51,096 nucleotides of DNA from Bryobacterales bacterium (lineage in GTDB: Bacteria; Acidobacteriota; Terriglobia; Bryobacterales; Bryobacteraceae): assembly GCA_026954325.1 (NCBI GenBank), contig JAIXKK010000178.1, positions 1 to 51,096 of the forward strand, in the 5' to 3' direction. Numbering within the stretch: the first letter of the stretch is position 1; each line of letters begins with the position of its first letter. Of this stretch, positions 1-7,630 are shown one piece after another. The notes under the pieces are model-generated. The model saw only the letters and a program-made list of their open reading frames with translations, had not been told where the DNA came from and made no database searches. A program made the position numbers and the translations under genes.

Positions 1-108
1 GCGATGGACACCGTGAACCAGGTGGAGGCGCAACTCATCATGCGGCACTACGAAGGATTCACGCCGCGGTCGGGGCGTATTCGCGGGCGCAGGTCGGCGT
101 CGGCTTAG
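1..108 (+). CDS. secY: Protein translocase subunit SecY, C-terminal end only (partial)
   Basis: The first 35 codons are open from the window edge and end in TAG at 106-108. The peptide contains MDTVNQVEAQLIMRHYEGF followed by an arginine-rich tail, which is the conserved cytoplasmic C-terminus of SecY, the channel subunit of the SecYEG inner-membrane translocon. Only this tail is in the window, so nothing can be said of the rest. The position directly before adk, map and infA is the usual end of the spc ribosomal protein operon, which supports the call. Confidence 0.88.
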   Translation, partial: AMDTVNQVEAQLIMRHYEGFTPRSGRIRGRRSASA

Positions 109-131
109 GAATGTGATTGGTGCGGCCACGT

Positions 132-830
132 ATGAGAGAAGGCGGCGGCAGAGCCTTGATTTTGTTGGGACCGCCCGGATCGGGAAAGGGCACGCAGGCG
201 CGCCTGATCCGGGAATGCCTGAAAGTCCCGCATATTTCAACCGGTGACATGCTGCGAGACCGGATGCAGGCCGGGGATTCCCTGGGGATGATCATCAAGC
301 GCCTCATCGACGAGGGCGAGTTGGTAACGGACGAACTGGTCAACCGGATGGTGCAGGAACGGATATCGAAGCCCGATTGCGGGAAGGGATTCATCCTCGA
401 TGGTTATCCACGGACGCTGAGCCAGGCGGGAATGATGTGCAGGCAGTTGGCGGATCGGGGAACCGGCTGGCTGGTGGTCCACTTGAAAGTGGATTACAAT
501 GAGATTATCAGGAGACTGGCCGGACGCCGGAGTTGCCCGGGTTGTGGCGCGGTTTATCACCTGACTTCTCATCCTCCAGCCGTCGCGGGCTTGTGTGACC
601 GCTGCGGAAACTCTCTGAGCATCCGTGACGATGACCGGGAAAGCGTGGTGCGGAAGCGGTTGGAAGCCTACGAAGAGAGAACGCGGCCGCTGCTCGAGTT
701 TTTCTCGGAGGAAGAAGGATCGTTTTGTGAAGTGGACGGCGCCGGTGACGCGCCGCCTTTGATTGCGGAGAGAATTTGCAGCCTCGCGCGGTCCGGCAGG
801 CCCGGTGGCGCGGCGGCTTGTTCGAATTGA
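132..830 (+). CDS. adk: Adenylate kinase, zinc-lid type
   Basis: Cytosolic enzyme converting ATP and AMP to two ADP. The P-loop GPPGSGKGT lies at residues 13-21. The AMP-site stretch HISTGDMLRDRM and the conserved GFILDGYPRT follow. The LID domain carries CPGC and CDRC pairs, so it is the zinc-binding form found in many Gram-positives and some other phyla. I chose ATG 132 (232 residues); a TTG at 117 would add five residues and cannot be excluded, since neither has a strong ribosome binding site. The gene starts 23 bases after secY and is followed 11 bases later by map, the usual order. The tail after the last helix is slightly long and low in conservation. Confidence 0.95.
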   Translation: MREGGGRALILLGPPGSGKGTQARLIRECLKVPHISTGDMLRDRMQAGDSLGMIIKRLIDEGELVTDELVNRMVQERISKPDCGKGFILDGYPRTLSQAGMMCRQLADRGTGWLVVHLKVDYNEIIRRLAGRRSCPGCGAVYHLTSHPPAVAGLCDRCGNSLSIRDDDRESVVRKRLEAYEERTRPLLEFFSEEEGSFCEVDGAGDAPPLIAERICSLARSGRPGGAAACSN

Positions 831-841
831 AGACACAGGAG

Positions 842-1612
842 ATGATTACGCGCAAGAGCCCGTCGGAACTCGAGAAAATGCGGAGAAGCGGGCTGCTCGT
901 GTATCAGATTCTGCGGGAACTGGCCGGACGGGTGGAAGTTGGCGTCACCACGCATGACCTGGAAGTGGCGGCGGAGAAGATGATTCGCGACGCTGGGGCG
1001 AAACCCGCCTTCAAAGGCTATTATGTCCCGGCGGCCGGCTCTCGCTATCCGTTTGTCCTGTGCACCTCGGTGAATCACGAGATTGTGCACGGCATGCCTT
1101 CGGCCCGGCGCGCGTTGAAGCAAGGCGACATCCTCAAGATCGATACCGGAGTGGAACTGGACGGTTATTTCGGAGATTCCGCGGTCACGGTGCCGGTCGG
1201 CGAGATCAGCGATTCGCTGCGCAGGCTGCTTCAGGTGACGAAGGAATCCTTGGATCTGGCGATCGAGCAGGCCAAGCCGGGAAACCGTCTGTTCGACATT
1301 TCGGGAACGGTCGAAAAGCACGTCGTCAAGAACGGCTTTTCCATTGTGCGGGAATTTGTCGGCCACGGCATCGGAGCCAAACTCCATGAAGAGCCGCAGG
1401 TGCCCAATTACATTGACCGGCAGCATGAGAATCCCCGGCTGAGAGAGGGGATGGTCCTGGCCATCGAGCCGATGGTGAACGAAGGGAAGCCCGGCAGCAA
1501 GGTATTGGCGGACCGCTGGACGGCGGTGACCGCCGACGGAAAATGCTCGGCGCATTTCGAACACGTGGTGGCTATTACAGCCGAAGGCCCCTGGGTCTTG
1601 ACACGGCCGTGA
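842..1612 (+). CDS. map: Methionine aminopeptidase type I
   Basis: Removes the initiator methionine from new proteins in the cytosol. The 256-residue product has the full type I metal-binding set: His in NHEIVHGMPS, two Asp in KIDTGVELDGYFGDSAV, His in VGHGIGAKLHEEP, Glu in LAIEPMVN and Glu in HFEHVVAIT. ATG 842 was chosen because it gives the normal family length; AGGAG lies immediately before it with almost no spacer, so TTG 827, overlapping the adk stop, is a possible alternative. The stop codon overlaps the GTG start of infA, suggesting translational coupling. Confidence 0.95.
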   Translation: MITRKSPSELEKMRRSGLLVYQILRELAGRVEVGVTTHDLEVAAEKMIRDAGAKPAFKGYYVPAAGSRYPFVLCTSVNHEIVHGMPSARRALKQGDILKIDTGVELDGYFGDSAVTVPVGEISDSLRRLLQVTKESLDLAIEQAKPGNRLFDISGTVEKHVVKNGFSIVREFVGHGIGAKLHEEPQVPNYIDRQHENPRLREGMVLAIEPMVNEGKPGSKVLADRWTAVTADGKCSAHFEHVVAITAEGPWVLTRP

Positions 1613-1839
1613 CGGAGAAGGACAAGGGAGAAGGCAGGCGGGCAGTGGAAGGGACGGTCCTCGAACTGCTGCCGCAGGCAGGCTACCTTGTGGAGTTGAG
1701 CACGCGGGCGCGGGTAAGGGCGCACGCGGCGGGGGCGACGAAGGCTAATTTCAGCCGGTTGCGTCCGAAGGATAGAGTTTTGGTGGAGCTGTCGCCGCAC
1801 GATCCGACTCGCGGGCGGATTATGAAGCTCCTCGAGTAG
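1609..1839 (+). CDS. infA: Translation initiation factor IF-1, divergent copy in the ribosomal operon
   Basis: IF-1 binds the ribosomal A site during initiation. The protein is one OB-fold: VEGTVLELLPQAGYLVEL, then RVRAHAAGATKANFSRLRPKDRVLVELSPHDPTRGRI. GTG 1609 overlaps the map stop (GTGA) and gives 76 residues, close to the usual 72. Later GTG 1645 would cut into the first strand. Compared with the second IF-1 at 18790-19008, this copy has lost the usual acidic N-terminus and has an Ala-rich central loop where the other has the typical HLAGK-like segment. It sits exactly where infA normally lies, between map and rpmJ. Confidence 0.85.
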   Translation: MTEKDKGEGRRAVEGTVLELLPQAGYLVELSTRARVRAHAAGATKANFSRLRPKDRVLVELSPHDPTRGRIMKLLE

Positions 1840-1863
1840 AAATGTTCGGTTGAAGGATAGGAC

Positions 1864-1977
1864 ATGAAAGTCAGAGCCTCGGTAAAGCCGATTTGCGATA
1901 AATGCAAGATCATCCACCGCCATGGCGTGGTGCGGGTGATCTGCACCAACCCCAAGCATAAGCAGCGGCAGGGCTAA
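1864..1977 (+). CDS. rpmJ: 50S ribosomal protein L36, zinc form
   Basis: A 37-residue large-subunit protein beginning MKVRASVKPICDKCKII and ending in a basic tail. It has the zinc ligands of the C+ form: a CDKC pair, a later Cys in VRVICTNPKHKQ and a His. The start at 1864 lies 24 bases after infA, and an AGGA-type ribosome binding site overlaps the preceding region. The stop precedes the rpsM start by nine bases. Identity is secure from the sequence and the fixed infA-rpmJ-rpsM order. Confidence 0.96.
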   Translation: MKVRASVKPICDKCKIIHRHGVVRVICTNPKHKQRQG

Positions 1978-1986
1978 GGAGAACGT

Positions 1987-2373
1987 ATGGCGCGTATTGC
2001 TGGCGTGGATCTTCCGGCGAAGAAAAGGGCCGAAATCGGCCTCACCTATATTTACGGCATCGGGCGGACACGCTCGAAGTCGATCCTCCACCGCGCGGGC
2101 GTGGACCCGGACAAGAGGGTGCTGGATCTGTCCGAGGAGGAAGTGAACCGGCTCCGCATGCTCATCGAGTCCGAAGGGGCCATTGAAGGCGACCTGCGCA
2201 AAGAGATCTCGATGAACATTAAGCGTCTCATCGAAATGGGATCCTATCGCGGGTTGCGGCACCGGCGGAGTTTGCCCGTGAGGGGACAGCGCTCGCATAC
2301 CAACGCGCGGACGCGGAAAGGCCCGCGGCGCGGCACGGTGGCTAATAAGAAAAAGGCTACCGGCAAGACGTAA
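1987..2373 (+). CDS. rpsM: 30S ribosomal protein S13
   Basis: Small-subunit head protein that contacts the P-site tRNA and the L5 bridge. The 128-residue product opens MARIAGVDLPAKKRAEIGL and contains the helix-hairpin-helix YIYGIGRTRSKSIL and the basic C-terminal GQRSHTNARTRKGPRRGTV followed by a Lys-rich tail. AAGGAG sits just before the ATG, overlapping the rpmJ stop region. The length is normal. It is followed by rpsK after an 18-base gap. Confidence 0.97.
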   Translation: MARIAGVDLPAKKRAEIGLTYIYGIGRTRSKSILHRAGVDPDKRVLDLSEEEVNRLRMLIESEGAIEGDLRKEISMNIKRLIEMGSYRGLRHRRSLPVRGQRSHTNARTRKGPRRGTVANKKKATGKT

Positions 2374-2391
2374 GGCACAAGAAGGATTCTC

Positions 2392-2799
2392 ATGGCAAAA
2401 CAGCAAGCCAAGGCCACCAAGAAAAAGGCTTTCAAGAAGAAGGAAAAGAAGAATGTGCCATTCGGCATCGTGCACATTCAGGCGACGTTCAACAACACCA
2501 TTGTGACCATCACCGATCAGGTGGGGAACGTACTTTCCTGGTCGAGTTCCGGGTCGCTCGGTTTTCGCGGATCGCGCAAGGGGACTCCCTTCGCCGCGCA
2601 GCAAGCGTCCCTGACGGCCGCCCAGAAGGCAAAGGACACGGGATTGCGTACCTGCGAGGTGCGGGTATCCGGGCCGGGCAGCGGGCGCGAATCGGCCGTT
2701 CGCGCTCTGGCGACCGCGGGCATCGAGGTGAAGCATATTCGCGACACTACGCCGATTCCCCACAACGGATGCCGGCCGCCGAAGAAGCGCCGGGTGTGA
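2392..2799 (+). CDS. rpsK: 30S ribosomal protein S11
   Basis: Small-subunit platform protein near the mRNA exit. The 135-residue protein has a Lys-rich N-terminal extension of about 20 residues, then GIVHIQATFNNTIVTITD, the SLGFRGSRKGTPFAAQQA block and the conserved end PIPHNGCRPPKKRRV. The N-terminal extension is longer and more basic than in E. coli. It is followed by a 123-base gap before rpsD, the largest gap in this operon, which holds a perfect hairpin (see 2875-2893). Confidence 0.97.
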   Translation: MAKQQAKATKKKAFKKKEKKNVPFGIVHIQATFNNTIVTITDQVGNVLSWSSSGSLGFRGSRKGTPFAAQQASLTAAQKAKDTGLRTCEVRVSGPGSGRESAVRALATAGIEVKHIRDTTPIPHNGCRPPKKRRV

Positions 2800-2874
2800 G
2801 AGATTTTGAAACTGGAAATGGAAGCAGGAAAGCAGGAAGAAGGCCCGAGAGCTGTAAACTGCACCTTCTTAAGC

Positions 2875-2893
2875 CGCCGCGCCGGGCGCGGCG
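2875..2893 (+). promoter_or_regulatory. Perfect GC-rich hairpin in the rpsD leader
   Basis: Bases 2875-2882 (CGCCGCGC) pair perfectly with 2886-2893 (GCGCGGCG) around a three-base loop, 15 bases upstream of the rpsD ribosome binding site. There is no T-run after it, so a simple terminator is unlikely. In other bacteria S4 represses its own operon through leader structure; a comparable role here is an inference from position only. Confidence 0.4.
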
Positions 2894-2922
2894 AAGAGAT
2901 GAAAAGGTAAGGAGGTTCGAGA

Positions 2923-3555
2923 TTGGCTAGATATACAGGACCTGTGTGCCGCTTGTGCCGGCGCGAAGGAATGAAGCTCTTCCTCAAGGGGGAACGCTGC
3001 TTCACGGAAAAATGCGCCATCGAGAAGCGCAACTACCAGCCGGGGCAGCACGGCCGCGACCGCAAACCGAAGGTAGTCGGCTATGGAATTCAGTTGAGGG
3101 AAAAGCAGCGCGCCAAGCGCTACTACGGAATCCTCGAGCGGCAGTTCCGGACCGCCTTTGAAAAAGCGAGCCAGATGAAGGGCATCACCGGCGAGAACCT
3201 GCTCGCCGCGATGGAACACCGTCTGGACAACGTCATTTACAGGCTGGGTCTGGCCACCTCGCGGGCCATGGCGCGGCAGGTGGTGCGGCACGGGCACATC
3301 CAGGTGAACGGCCGCAAGGTCAACATCCCTTCCTATCTCACCCGTCAGGGAGACGTCATTGAGGTCCGGGAAAAGAGCAAGAAAAACCCCGGTATTCTCG
3401 CCTCCAGCGACGCGACGGCGAGCCGGCCGTCTCCGGCCTGGCTCGAGTTTGATCGCGACGCCCTGCGCGGGCGCGTGGTGAGCACCTTCAAGCGGGAAGA
3501 GTTAGTGCAGATTCAGCTCAACGAGCAGCTCATCGTCGAGCTCTATTCCAAGTAA
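2923..3555 (+). CDS. rpsD: 30S ribosomal protein S4, zinc form, TTG start
   Basis: Primary 16S rRNA-binding protein of the small subunit and, in many bacteria, an autogenous regulator. The 210-residue protein starts MARYTGPVCRLCRREG; CRLC plus two later Cys in RCFTEKCAI form the zinc site of the C+ type. The S4 RNA-binding domain is visible at MEHRLDNVIYRLGLATS and VRHGHIQVNGRKVNIPSY. The start must be TTG 2923: it is preceded by TAAGGAGG with seven-base spacing and gives the conserved N-terminus, and no ATG fits. The rare start and the long upstream gap both suggest control of S4 output. Confidence 0.96.
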   Translation: MARYTGPVCRLCRREGMKLFLKGERCFTEKCAIEKRNYQPGQHGRDRKPKVVGYGIQLREKQRAKRYYGILERQFRTAFEKASQMKGITGENLLAAMEHRLDNVIYRLGLATSRAMARQVVRHGHIQVNGRKVNIPSYLTRQGDVIEVREKSKKNPGILASSDATASRPSPAWLEFDRDALRGRVVSTFKREELVQIQLNEQLIVELYSK

Positions 3556-3570
3556 GGAAAGGAGGATTCG

Positions 3571-4599
3571 ATGTTCAAGGGCTTTCAGAAACCAAAAAGG
3601 CTGGTGGCGAACACGGAATCGCTCACGGACCGCTATGGCCAGTTCACGGCGCAGCCGTTCGAGCGCGGGTTCGGCACCACGATCGGCAACAGCCTGCGGC
3701 GCGTGCTGCTGAGTTCCATCGAGGGCGCCGCCATTACGGCAGTGCGGATTGAGGGGGTTGCTCACGAGTTCAGCCCCATCCCCGGCGTGGTGGAAGACGC
3801 CACCGATATCATCCTCAACCTGAAACAGATTCCCTTCAAAATGATGACCGACGAAGTGAAAACGGTCCGCTTGAAGGTGGATGAATCGGGCGAAGTGCTG
3901 AGCGGACAGATCGAGACCGACGCGGATGTGGAAGTTCTCGACCGTAACATGCACGTCGCAACCGTGAGCGAAGGCGGAAAGATCGCCATCGAGATGCGGC
4001 TGAAGATGGGCCGCGGCTACGTGAGCGCGGACCGTAACTTTGATGAGGACCTGCCCCTCGGCTATATCCCCATCGACTCGGTGCATTCCCCGGTGCGAAA
4101 AGTCAACTACAGCGTCGAGGCCGCGCGCCTCGGCCAGATGACCGATTACGACAAGTTGACGCTCGAGACCTGGACCAACGGAGCCGTGTCGCCCGCCGAC
4201 GCAATCGGCATGGCGGCTAAGCTCCTCAAGGACCACATGAGCATTTTCATCAACTTCGAAGAGCTTCCGGAGATGGTGGAAGAGCCGGCCGAGCGGGCCA
4301 TGAACCAGATGAACGAGATCCTCAACCGCTCGGTGGAAGAGTTGGAACTGAGCGTGCGCTCCTACAACTGTCTGAAGAACGCCAATATCTCAACTATTGG
4401 AGATCTGGTGCAGAAGACGGAAGCGGAGATGCTTCGGACGAAGAATTTCGGCCGCAAATCGCTCAACGAAATCAAGGAGATTCTGGGCGGGCTGTCTCTC
4501 AGCTTCGGCATGAAGTTCGATTCGCAGGGCCGGCTGGTTGGGCCGAGCGGCGGTCCAGCGCCGTTTGCGCCGTCGGAAGGCGATAACGGAGATCTGTAA
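3571..4599 (+). CDS. rpoA: RNA polymerase alpha subunit
   Basis: Core RNA polymerase subunit that nucleates assembly and contacts promoter UP elements and activators. Residues 1 to about 235 are the dimerising N-domain (ERGFGTTIGNSLRRVLLSS; HEFSPIPGVVEDATDIILN). A linker leads to the C-terminal domain with LSVRSYNCLKNANISTIGDL and LRTKNFGRKSLNEIKEIL, the DNA-binding helix-hairpin-helix pair. At 342 residues it is slightly long, from a Gly/Pro-rich tail. An ideal AAGGAGG lies about six bases before the ATG, 15 bases after rpsD. Confidence 0.97.
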   Translation: MFKGFQKPKRLVANTESLTDRYGQFTAQPFERGFGTTIGNSLRRVLLSSIEGAAITAVRIEGVAHEFSPIPGVVEDATDIILNLKQIPFKMMTDEVKTVRLKVDESGEVLSGQIETDADVEVLDRNMHVATVSEGGKIAIEMRLKMGRGYVSADRNFDEDLPLGYIPIDSVHSPVRKVNYSVEAARLGQMTDYDKLTLETWTNGAVSPADAIGMAAKLLKDHMSIFINFEELPEMVEEPAERAMNQMNEILNRSVEELELSVRSYNCLKNANISTIGDLVQKTEAEMLRTKNFGRKSLNEIKEILGGLSLSFGMKFDSQGRLVGPSGGPAPFAPSEGDNGDL

Positions 4600-4623
4600 T
4601 CACTAGGGAGGTATGAAGGAAAC

Positions 4624-5076
4624 ATGAGACATCGAGTGGGTGGTTACAAGATCAAGCGCGACGTCAGCGCGCGCAAGGCCTTGCTGCGGAACCTGGTGAC
4701 CAGCGTCATCGAGAATGAGCGCGTAGTCACCACGGTGGTGAAGGCTAAGGCCGCCCGTCCGCTGGTGGACAAGATGATTACGCTGGCCAAGGCCGACACC
4801 CTGCATTCGCGGCGGCAGGCGGCCGGGTTCCTGCAAACGGCGGATTCGGTGAAGAAACTGTTCGATAAGCTCGGCGCGCGGTTCGGGCAGCGCAACGGCG
4901 GCTATACGCGAATTGTGCGGCTTGGGCCCCGCAAGGGCGATGGAGCCGAGCAGGCGATGCTCGAACTGGTCGGTTCGGAACTGGTGAAGCGCGCCGCCGA
5001 ACGCGCCAGGCGCCGGGAAGAGCGGCTGAAGGCGATAAAGGAAGGGCGCGAAGAGGGCGGCGAAGAGCAGTCCTGA
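4624..5076 (+). CDS. rplQ: 50S ribosomal protein L17
   Basis: Large-subunit protein near the peptide exit tunnel. It opens MRHRVGGYKIKRDVSARKAL and contains the typical NLVTSVIENERVVTTVVKAK and GGYTRIVRLGPRKGDGA segments. At 150 residues it is about 25 residues longer than the E. coli protein because of a charged Arg/Glu tail. GGGAGG stands before the ATG. It is the last gene of the operon and is followed by a terminator at 5117-5159. Confidence 0.96.
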   Translation: MRHRVGGYKIKRDVSARKALLRNLVTSVIENERVVTTVVKAKAARPLVDKMITLAKADTLHSRRQAAGFLQTADSVKKLFDKLGARFGQRNGGYTRIVRLGPRKGDGAEQAMLELVGSELVKRAAERARRREERLKAIKEGREEGGEEQS

Positions 5077-5116
5077 GGCAAGCCCCCCGGCCAGACTATC
5101 AACAGGGAGTGAATAG

Positions 5117-5159
5117 GCCGGCAGGCCGCCTGAAGGCGTTCTGCCGGCTCAAGCTTTTT
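5117..5159 (+). terminator. Intrinsic terminator of the ribosomal protein operon
   Basis: GCCGGCAG at 5117-5124 pairs exactly with CTGCCGGC at 5141-5148. Inside it, CGCC and GGCG flank a TGAA tetraloop, giving a long stem. A five-base T-run follows at 5155-5159 after a short spacer. It lies 40 bases beyond the rplQ stop and before the separately oriented NAD gene, as expected for an operon end. Confidence 0.75.
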
Positions 5160-5299
5160 GATAGCAACTGCCACCTGCCGGCGCTTTGGACTCTCTGAAT
5201 AACGAAAGCGGTAAGCCGAACCCTGGAGCCCCTCGTCCGCATCCATGTACTCAGGAGGCTAAGAGGGTAAAATAAAGATAGCCGCCTGCGGTATTCCCA

Positions 5300-6229
5300 A
5301 TGATTGCGACAGACACCATTACCGGCGAGATTCTTCACCTCAAACGGCAGAAAAAGGCAATCCTTCTCGCCCATCACTACCAGGAGCACGAAATCCAGGA
5401 TCTCGCCGACGTAGTCGGCGACAGCCTCGAACTTGCGCGCAAGGCCCAGTCCTTCGAAGGCGAGGTGATCGCCTTTTGCGGCGTCTGGTTCATGGCCGAA
5501 ACGGCTAAAATCCTCAATCCGCATCGCATCGTCGTCGTCCCGGACAGGGAAGCCGGCTGCAGTCTGGTGGATAGCTGCCCCGCCGATCAGGTCCGGGCGT
5601 ACAAGAAACTCCATCCGGACGACGCCATCGTCAGCTACATCAACACCTCGGCGGAAGTAAAGGCGGAAAGCGACATCATCTGCACCTCCCGTAACGCTGT
5701 CCAGGTGGTCAACTCCATTCCCCCTGGGAAGCCTATCCTCTTCCTGCCCGATATCAATCTCGGTAACTACGTCAAGAAACAGACCGGACGCGAGAATATG
5801 AAAATCTGGCAGGGCGCCTGCGTCGTCCACGCTACGTTCTCGGCCCGCCGCCTGCTGTCCGCTCGCGCCCAGCACCCCGCCGCGCTCCTGGCCGCCCACC
5901 CGGAATGCCCTCCGGAAATCCTGAAATCGGCCGACTTCATCGGCTCCACCTCGGCCATCATCGATTGGTGCATTCATCACGACGCGGACGAGTTCATCAT
6001 CATGACCGAAAGCGGCGTCTCTCACAGCCTCCAGCAGCGGGCGCCCCACAAGAAGTACCACTTCGTCCCCAACGAATACTGCAACTGTAGCGAGTGTCCC
6101 TACATGAAGCGCAATACGCTCGAGAAACTTCGCGATTGCCTCCGCTCGCTCGAACCTCGCGTTGAACTGAGTCCGGAAATCATGGAGCGCGCCCGCATTC
6201 CCATTGAACGCATGCTGGCCCTACGCTAG
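5300..6229 (+). CDS. nadA: Quinolinate synthase A
   Basis: [4Fe-4S] enzyme that condenses iminoaspartate and dihydroxyacetone phosphate to quinolinate in de novo NAD synthesis. The 309-residue protein shows the three repeated domains and the conserved Cys ligands: in AFCGVWFMAETAK, in IWQGACVVHATFS and in NCSECPYMKRN. Also present are LAHHYQEHEIQDLADVVGDS near the N-terminus and FIIMTESGVSHSLQQRAP. ATG 5300 gives the normal length. No nadB or nadC is in the window. moaA starts 11 bases downstream, so the two are probably cotranscribed; both need Fe-S clusters. Confidence 0.95.
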   Translation: MIATDTITGEILHLKRQKKAILLAHHYQEHEIQDLADVVGDSLELARKAQSFEGEVIAFCGVWFMAETAKILNPHRIVVVPDREAGCSLVDSCPADQVRAYKKLHPDDAIVSYINTSAEVKAESDIICTSRNAVQVVNSIPPGKPILFLPDINLGNYVKKQTGRENMKIWQGACVVHATFSARRLLSARAQHPAALLAAHPECPPEILKSADFIGSTSAIIDWCIHHDADEFIIMTESGVSHSLQQRAPHKKYHFVPNEYCNCSECPYMKRNTLEKLRDCLRSLEPRVELSPEIMERARIPIERMLALR

Positions 6230-6240
6230 TCCCTGACAAG

Positions 6241-7233
6241 ATGCCCCCTCTCGTCGATACCTTCGGCCGGCTGCACGACAACCTCCGCATCAGCGTCACC
6301 GATCGCTGCAACATTCGCTGCTTTTACTGCATGCCGGAGGACGCCACGAACTTCCAGTCGCGCGCTGAAATCCTGACCTTCGAGGAGGTGGAGCGCTTCG
6401 TGCGCGTCGCCGCCGGCCTCGGCGTCAACAAGATCCGCCTCACCGGTGGCGAACCGCTTCTGCGCAAGGACCTGCACATTCTCATTCAGAAGATCCTCTC
6501 CATCGGCGGCGTGCGGGATCTTGCCCTCACCACCAACGGCGTCCTGCTTCCCAAACTCGCCCAGCCGCTGTTCGATGCCGGCCTGCGCCGCATCAACGTC
6601 CACCTCGATACGCTCCGCCCGGAACGTTTTCGGCAGATCACGCGCCGCGATGACTTCGACAAGGTAGTCGAAGGGATTGAACTCTGCCGCTCACTGGGCT
6701 ACGGGCCTATCAAGATCAATGCCGTCGCTGTCAAGAACCTCGTCGAGGATGACATCGTGCCCCTTGCCCGCTTCGGCCGGGAACGCGGCATCGAGGTTCG
6801 CTACATCGAGTTCATGCCCCTCGACAGCCAGGGGCTCTGGCAGCGCGACAAAGTCCTGCTGATGGACGACATGCTCGCCATGCTCGCGCGTGAAATCTGT
6901 CCCCTCGAACCAATCCCGAATCAGGACCCTCGCGCCCCAGCCACCGAGTTCCGCTTCGCCGATGGCATCGGCGGCGTCGGCTTCATCGCCAGCGTCAGTA
7001 AGCCTTTCTGCCTCAACTGCAACCGCATCCGCCTCACCGCCGACGGACACCTCCGCTACTGCCTCTTCGCCATCGAGGAAATGAACGTGAAGGATCTGCT
7101 TCGCTCCGGCGCCGGTGATGAGGAAATTGCCGGTCTTATCCGCGCCAATGTCCGCGCCAAGTGGATCGGACACGAGATCAATACGAAAGGTTTTGTTCCG
7201 CCGCCCCGGCCCATGTATGCCATTGGAGGCTGA
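6241..7233 (+). CDS. moaA: GTP 3',8-cyclase, molybdenum cofactor synthesis
   Basis: Radical-SAM enzyme that performs the first step from GTP towards cyclic pyranopterin monophosphate. The N-terminal cluster motif is CNIRCFYC (CxxxCxxC), preceded by LRISVTDR. The second cluster is held by CLNC and a Cys 14 residues later in LRYCLF. The protein ends in Gly-Gly (MYAIGG), the catalytic tail typical of MoaA, so the 3' end is intact at 7233. The 330-residue length is normal. No other moa genes lie nearby. Its last 178 bases are overlapped on the other strand by the reading frame at 7056-7589. Confidence 0.95.
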   Translation: MPPLVDTFGRLHDNLRISVTDRCNIRCFYCMPEDATNFQSRAEILTFEEVERFVRVAAGLGVNKIRLTGGEPLLRKDLHILIQKILSIGGVRDLALTTNGVLLPKLAQPLFDAGLRRINVHLDTLRPERFRQITRRDDFDKVVEGIELCRSLGYGPIKINAVAVKNLVEDDIVPLARFGRERGIEVRYIEFMPLDSQGLWQRDKVLLMDDMLAMLAREICPLEPIPNQDPRAPATEFRFADGIGGVGFIASVSKPFCLNCNRIRLTADGHLRYCLFAIEEMNVKDLLRSGAGDEEIAGLIRANVRAKWIGHEINTKGFVPPPRPMYAIGG

Positions 7234-7589
7234 CCGCCCCGGCCCGCACGGTCCAGTACCCGCGCGTCGTACTTGATCTTCTGCGCCTCCACCACCCACC
7301 AGCCCGGCGCAGTCTCCCGCCGTTCCATCCGGAATTCGGTTCCCTTCAGCCGCGTAATGACGTGCCCATCCACCATCTCCCGCCGGACCGTATGGGATTC
7401 GCTGAACTTCACCTGCCCCTGCGAGTCGAACTCCCGCACCTCGCGCCGGCGTACGAACAGAAACTTGCTCTGGTTGTCCTCGCCCTTCTCGAGCAGCGCA
7501 ATGGTCTTGCGGATCTCCTTGCGGTTCTCCTCGATCGTCTGCCCCGACAGCAGCCCGCCGCCGATGAGACACAAAACGACAAGCCTCAT
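7056..7589 (-). CDS. Secreted protein of unknown function, probably truncated, running into moaA
   Basis: The frame opens with a clear signal peptide (MRLVVLCLIGGGLLSGQ), then a charged helical stretch (TIEENRKEIRKTIALLEKG), a strand-rich region (FLFVRRREVREFDSQG) and a plausible domain up to about residue 118. From there it reads antisense through the conserved end of moaA, which cannot be its native C-terminus. I infer that the original 3' end was lost. It lies 41 bases after the DedA gene on the same strand and may be the last gene of the ppiD-dedA run. I recall similar N-termini among acidobacterial secreted proteins but assign no function. It could also be a short intact gene. Confidence 0.5.
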   Translation of the reverse strand: MRLVVLCLIGGGLLSGQTIEENRKEIRKTIALLEKGEDNQSKFLFVRRREVREFDSQGQVKFSESHTVRREMVDGHVITRLKGTEFRMERRETAPGWWVVEAQKIKYDARVLDRAGRGGQPPMAYMGRGGGTKPFVLISCPIHLARTLARIRPAISSSPAPERSRSFTFISSMAKRQ

Positions 7590-7630
7590 ACAAGTAGGAA
7601 CGCGCTACCCGCGCCGGGGGTTCCCGGCTT

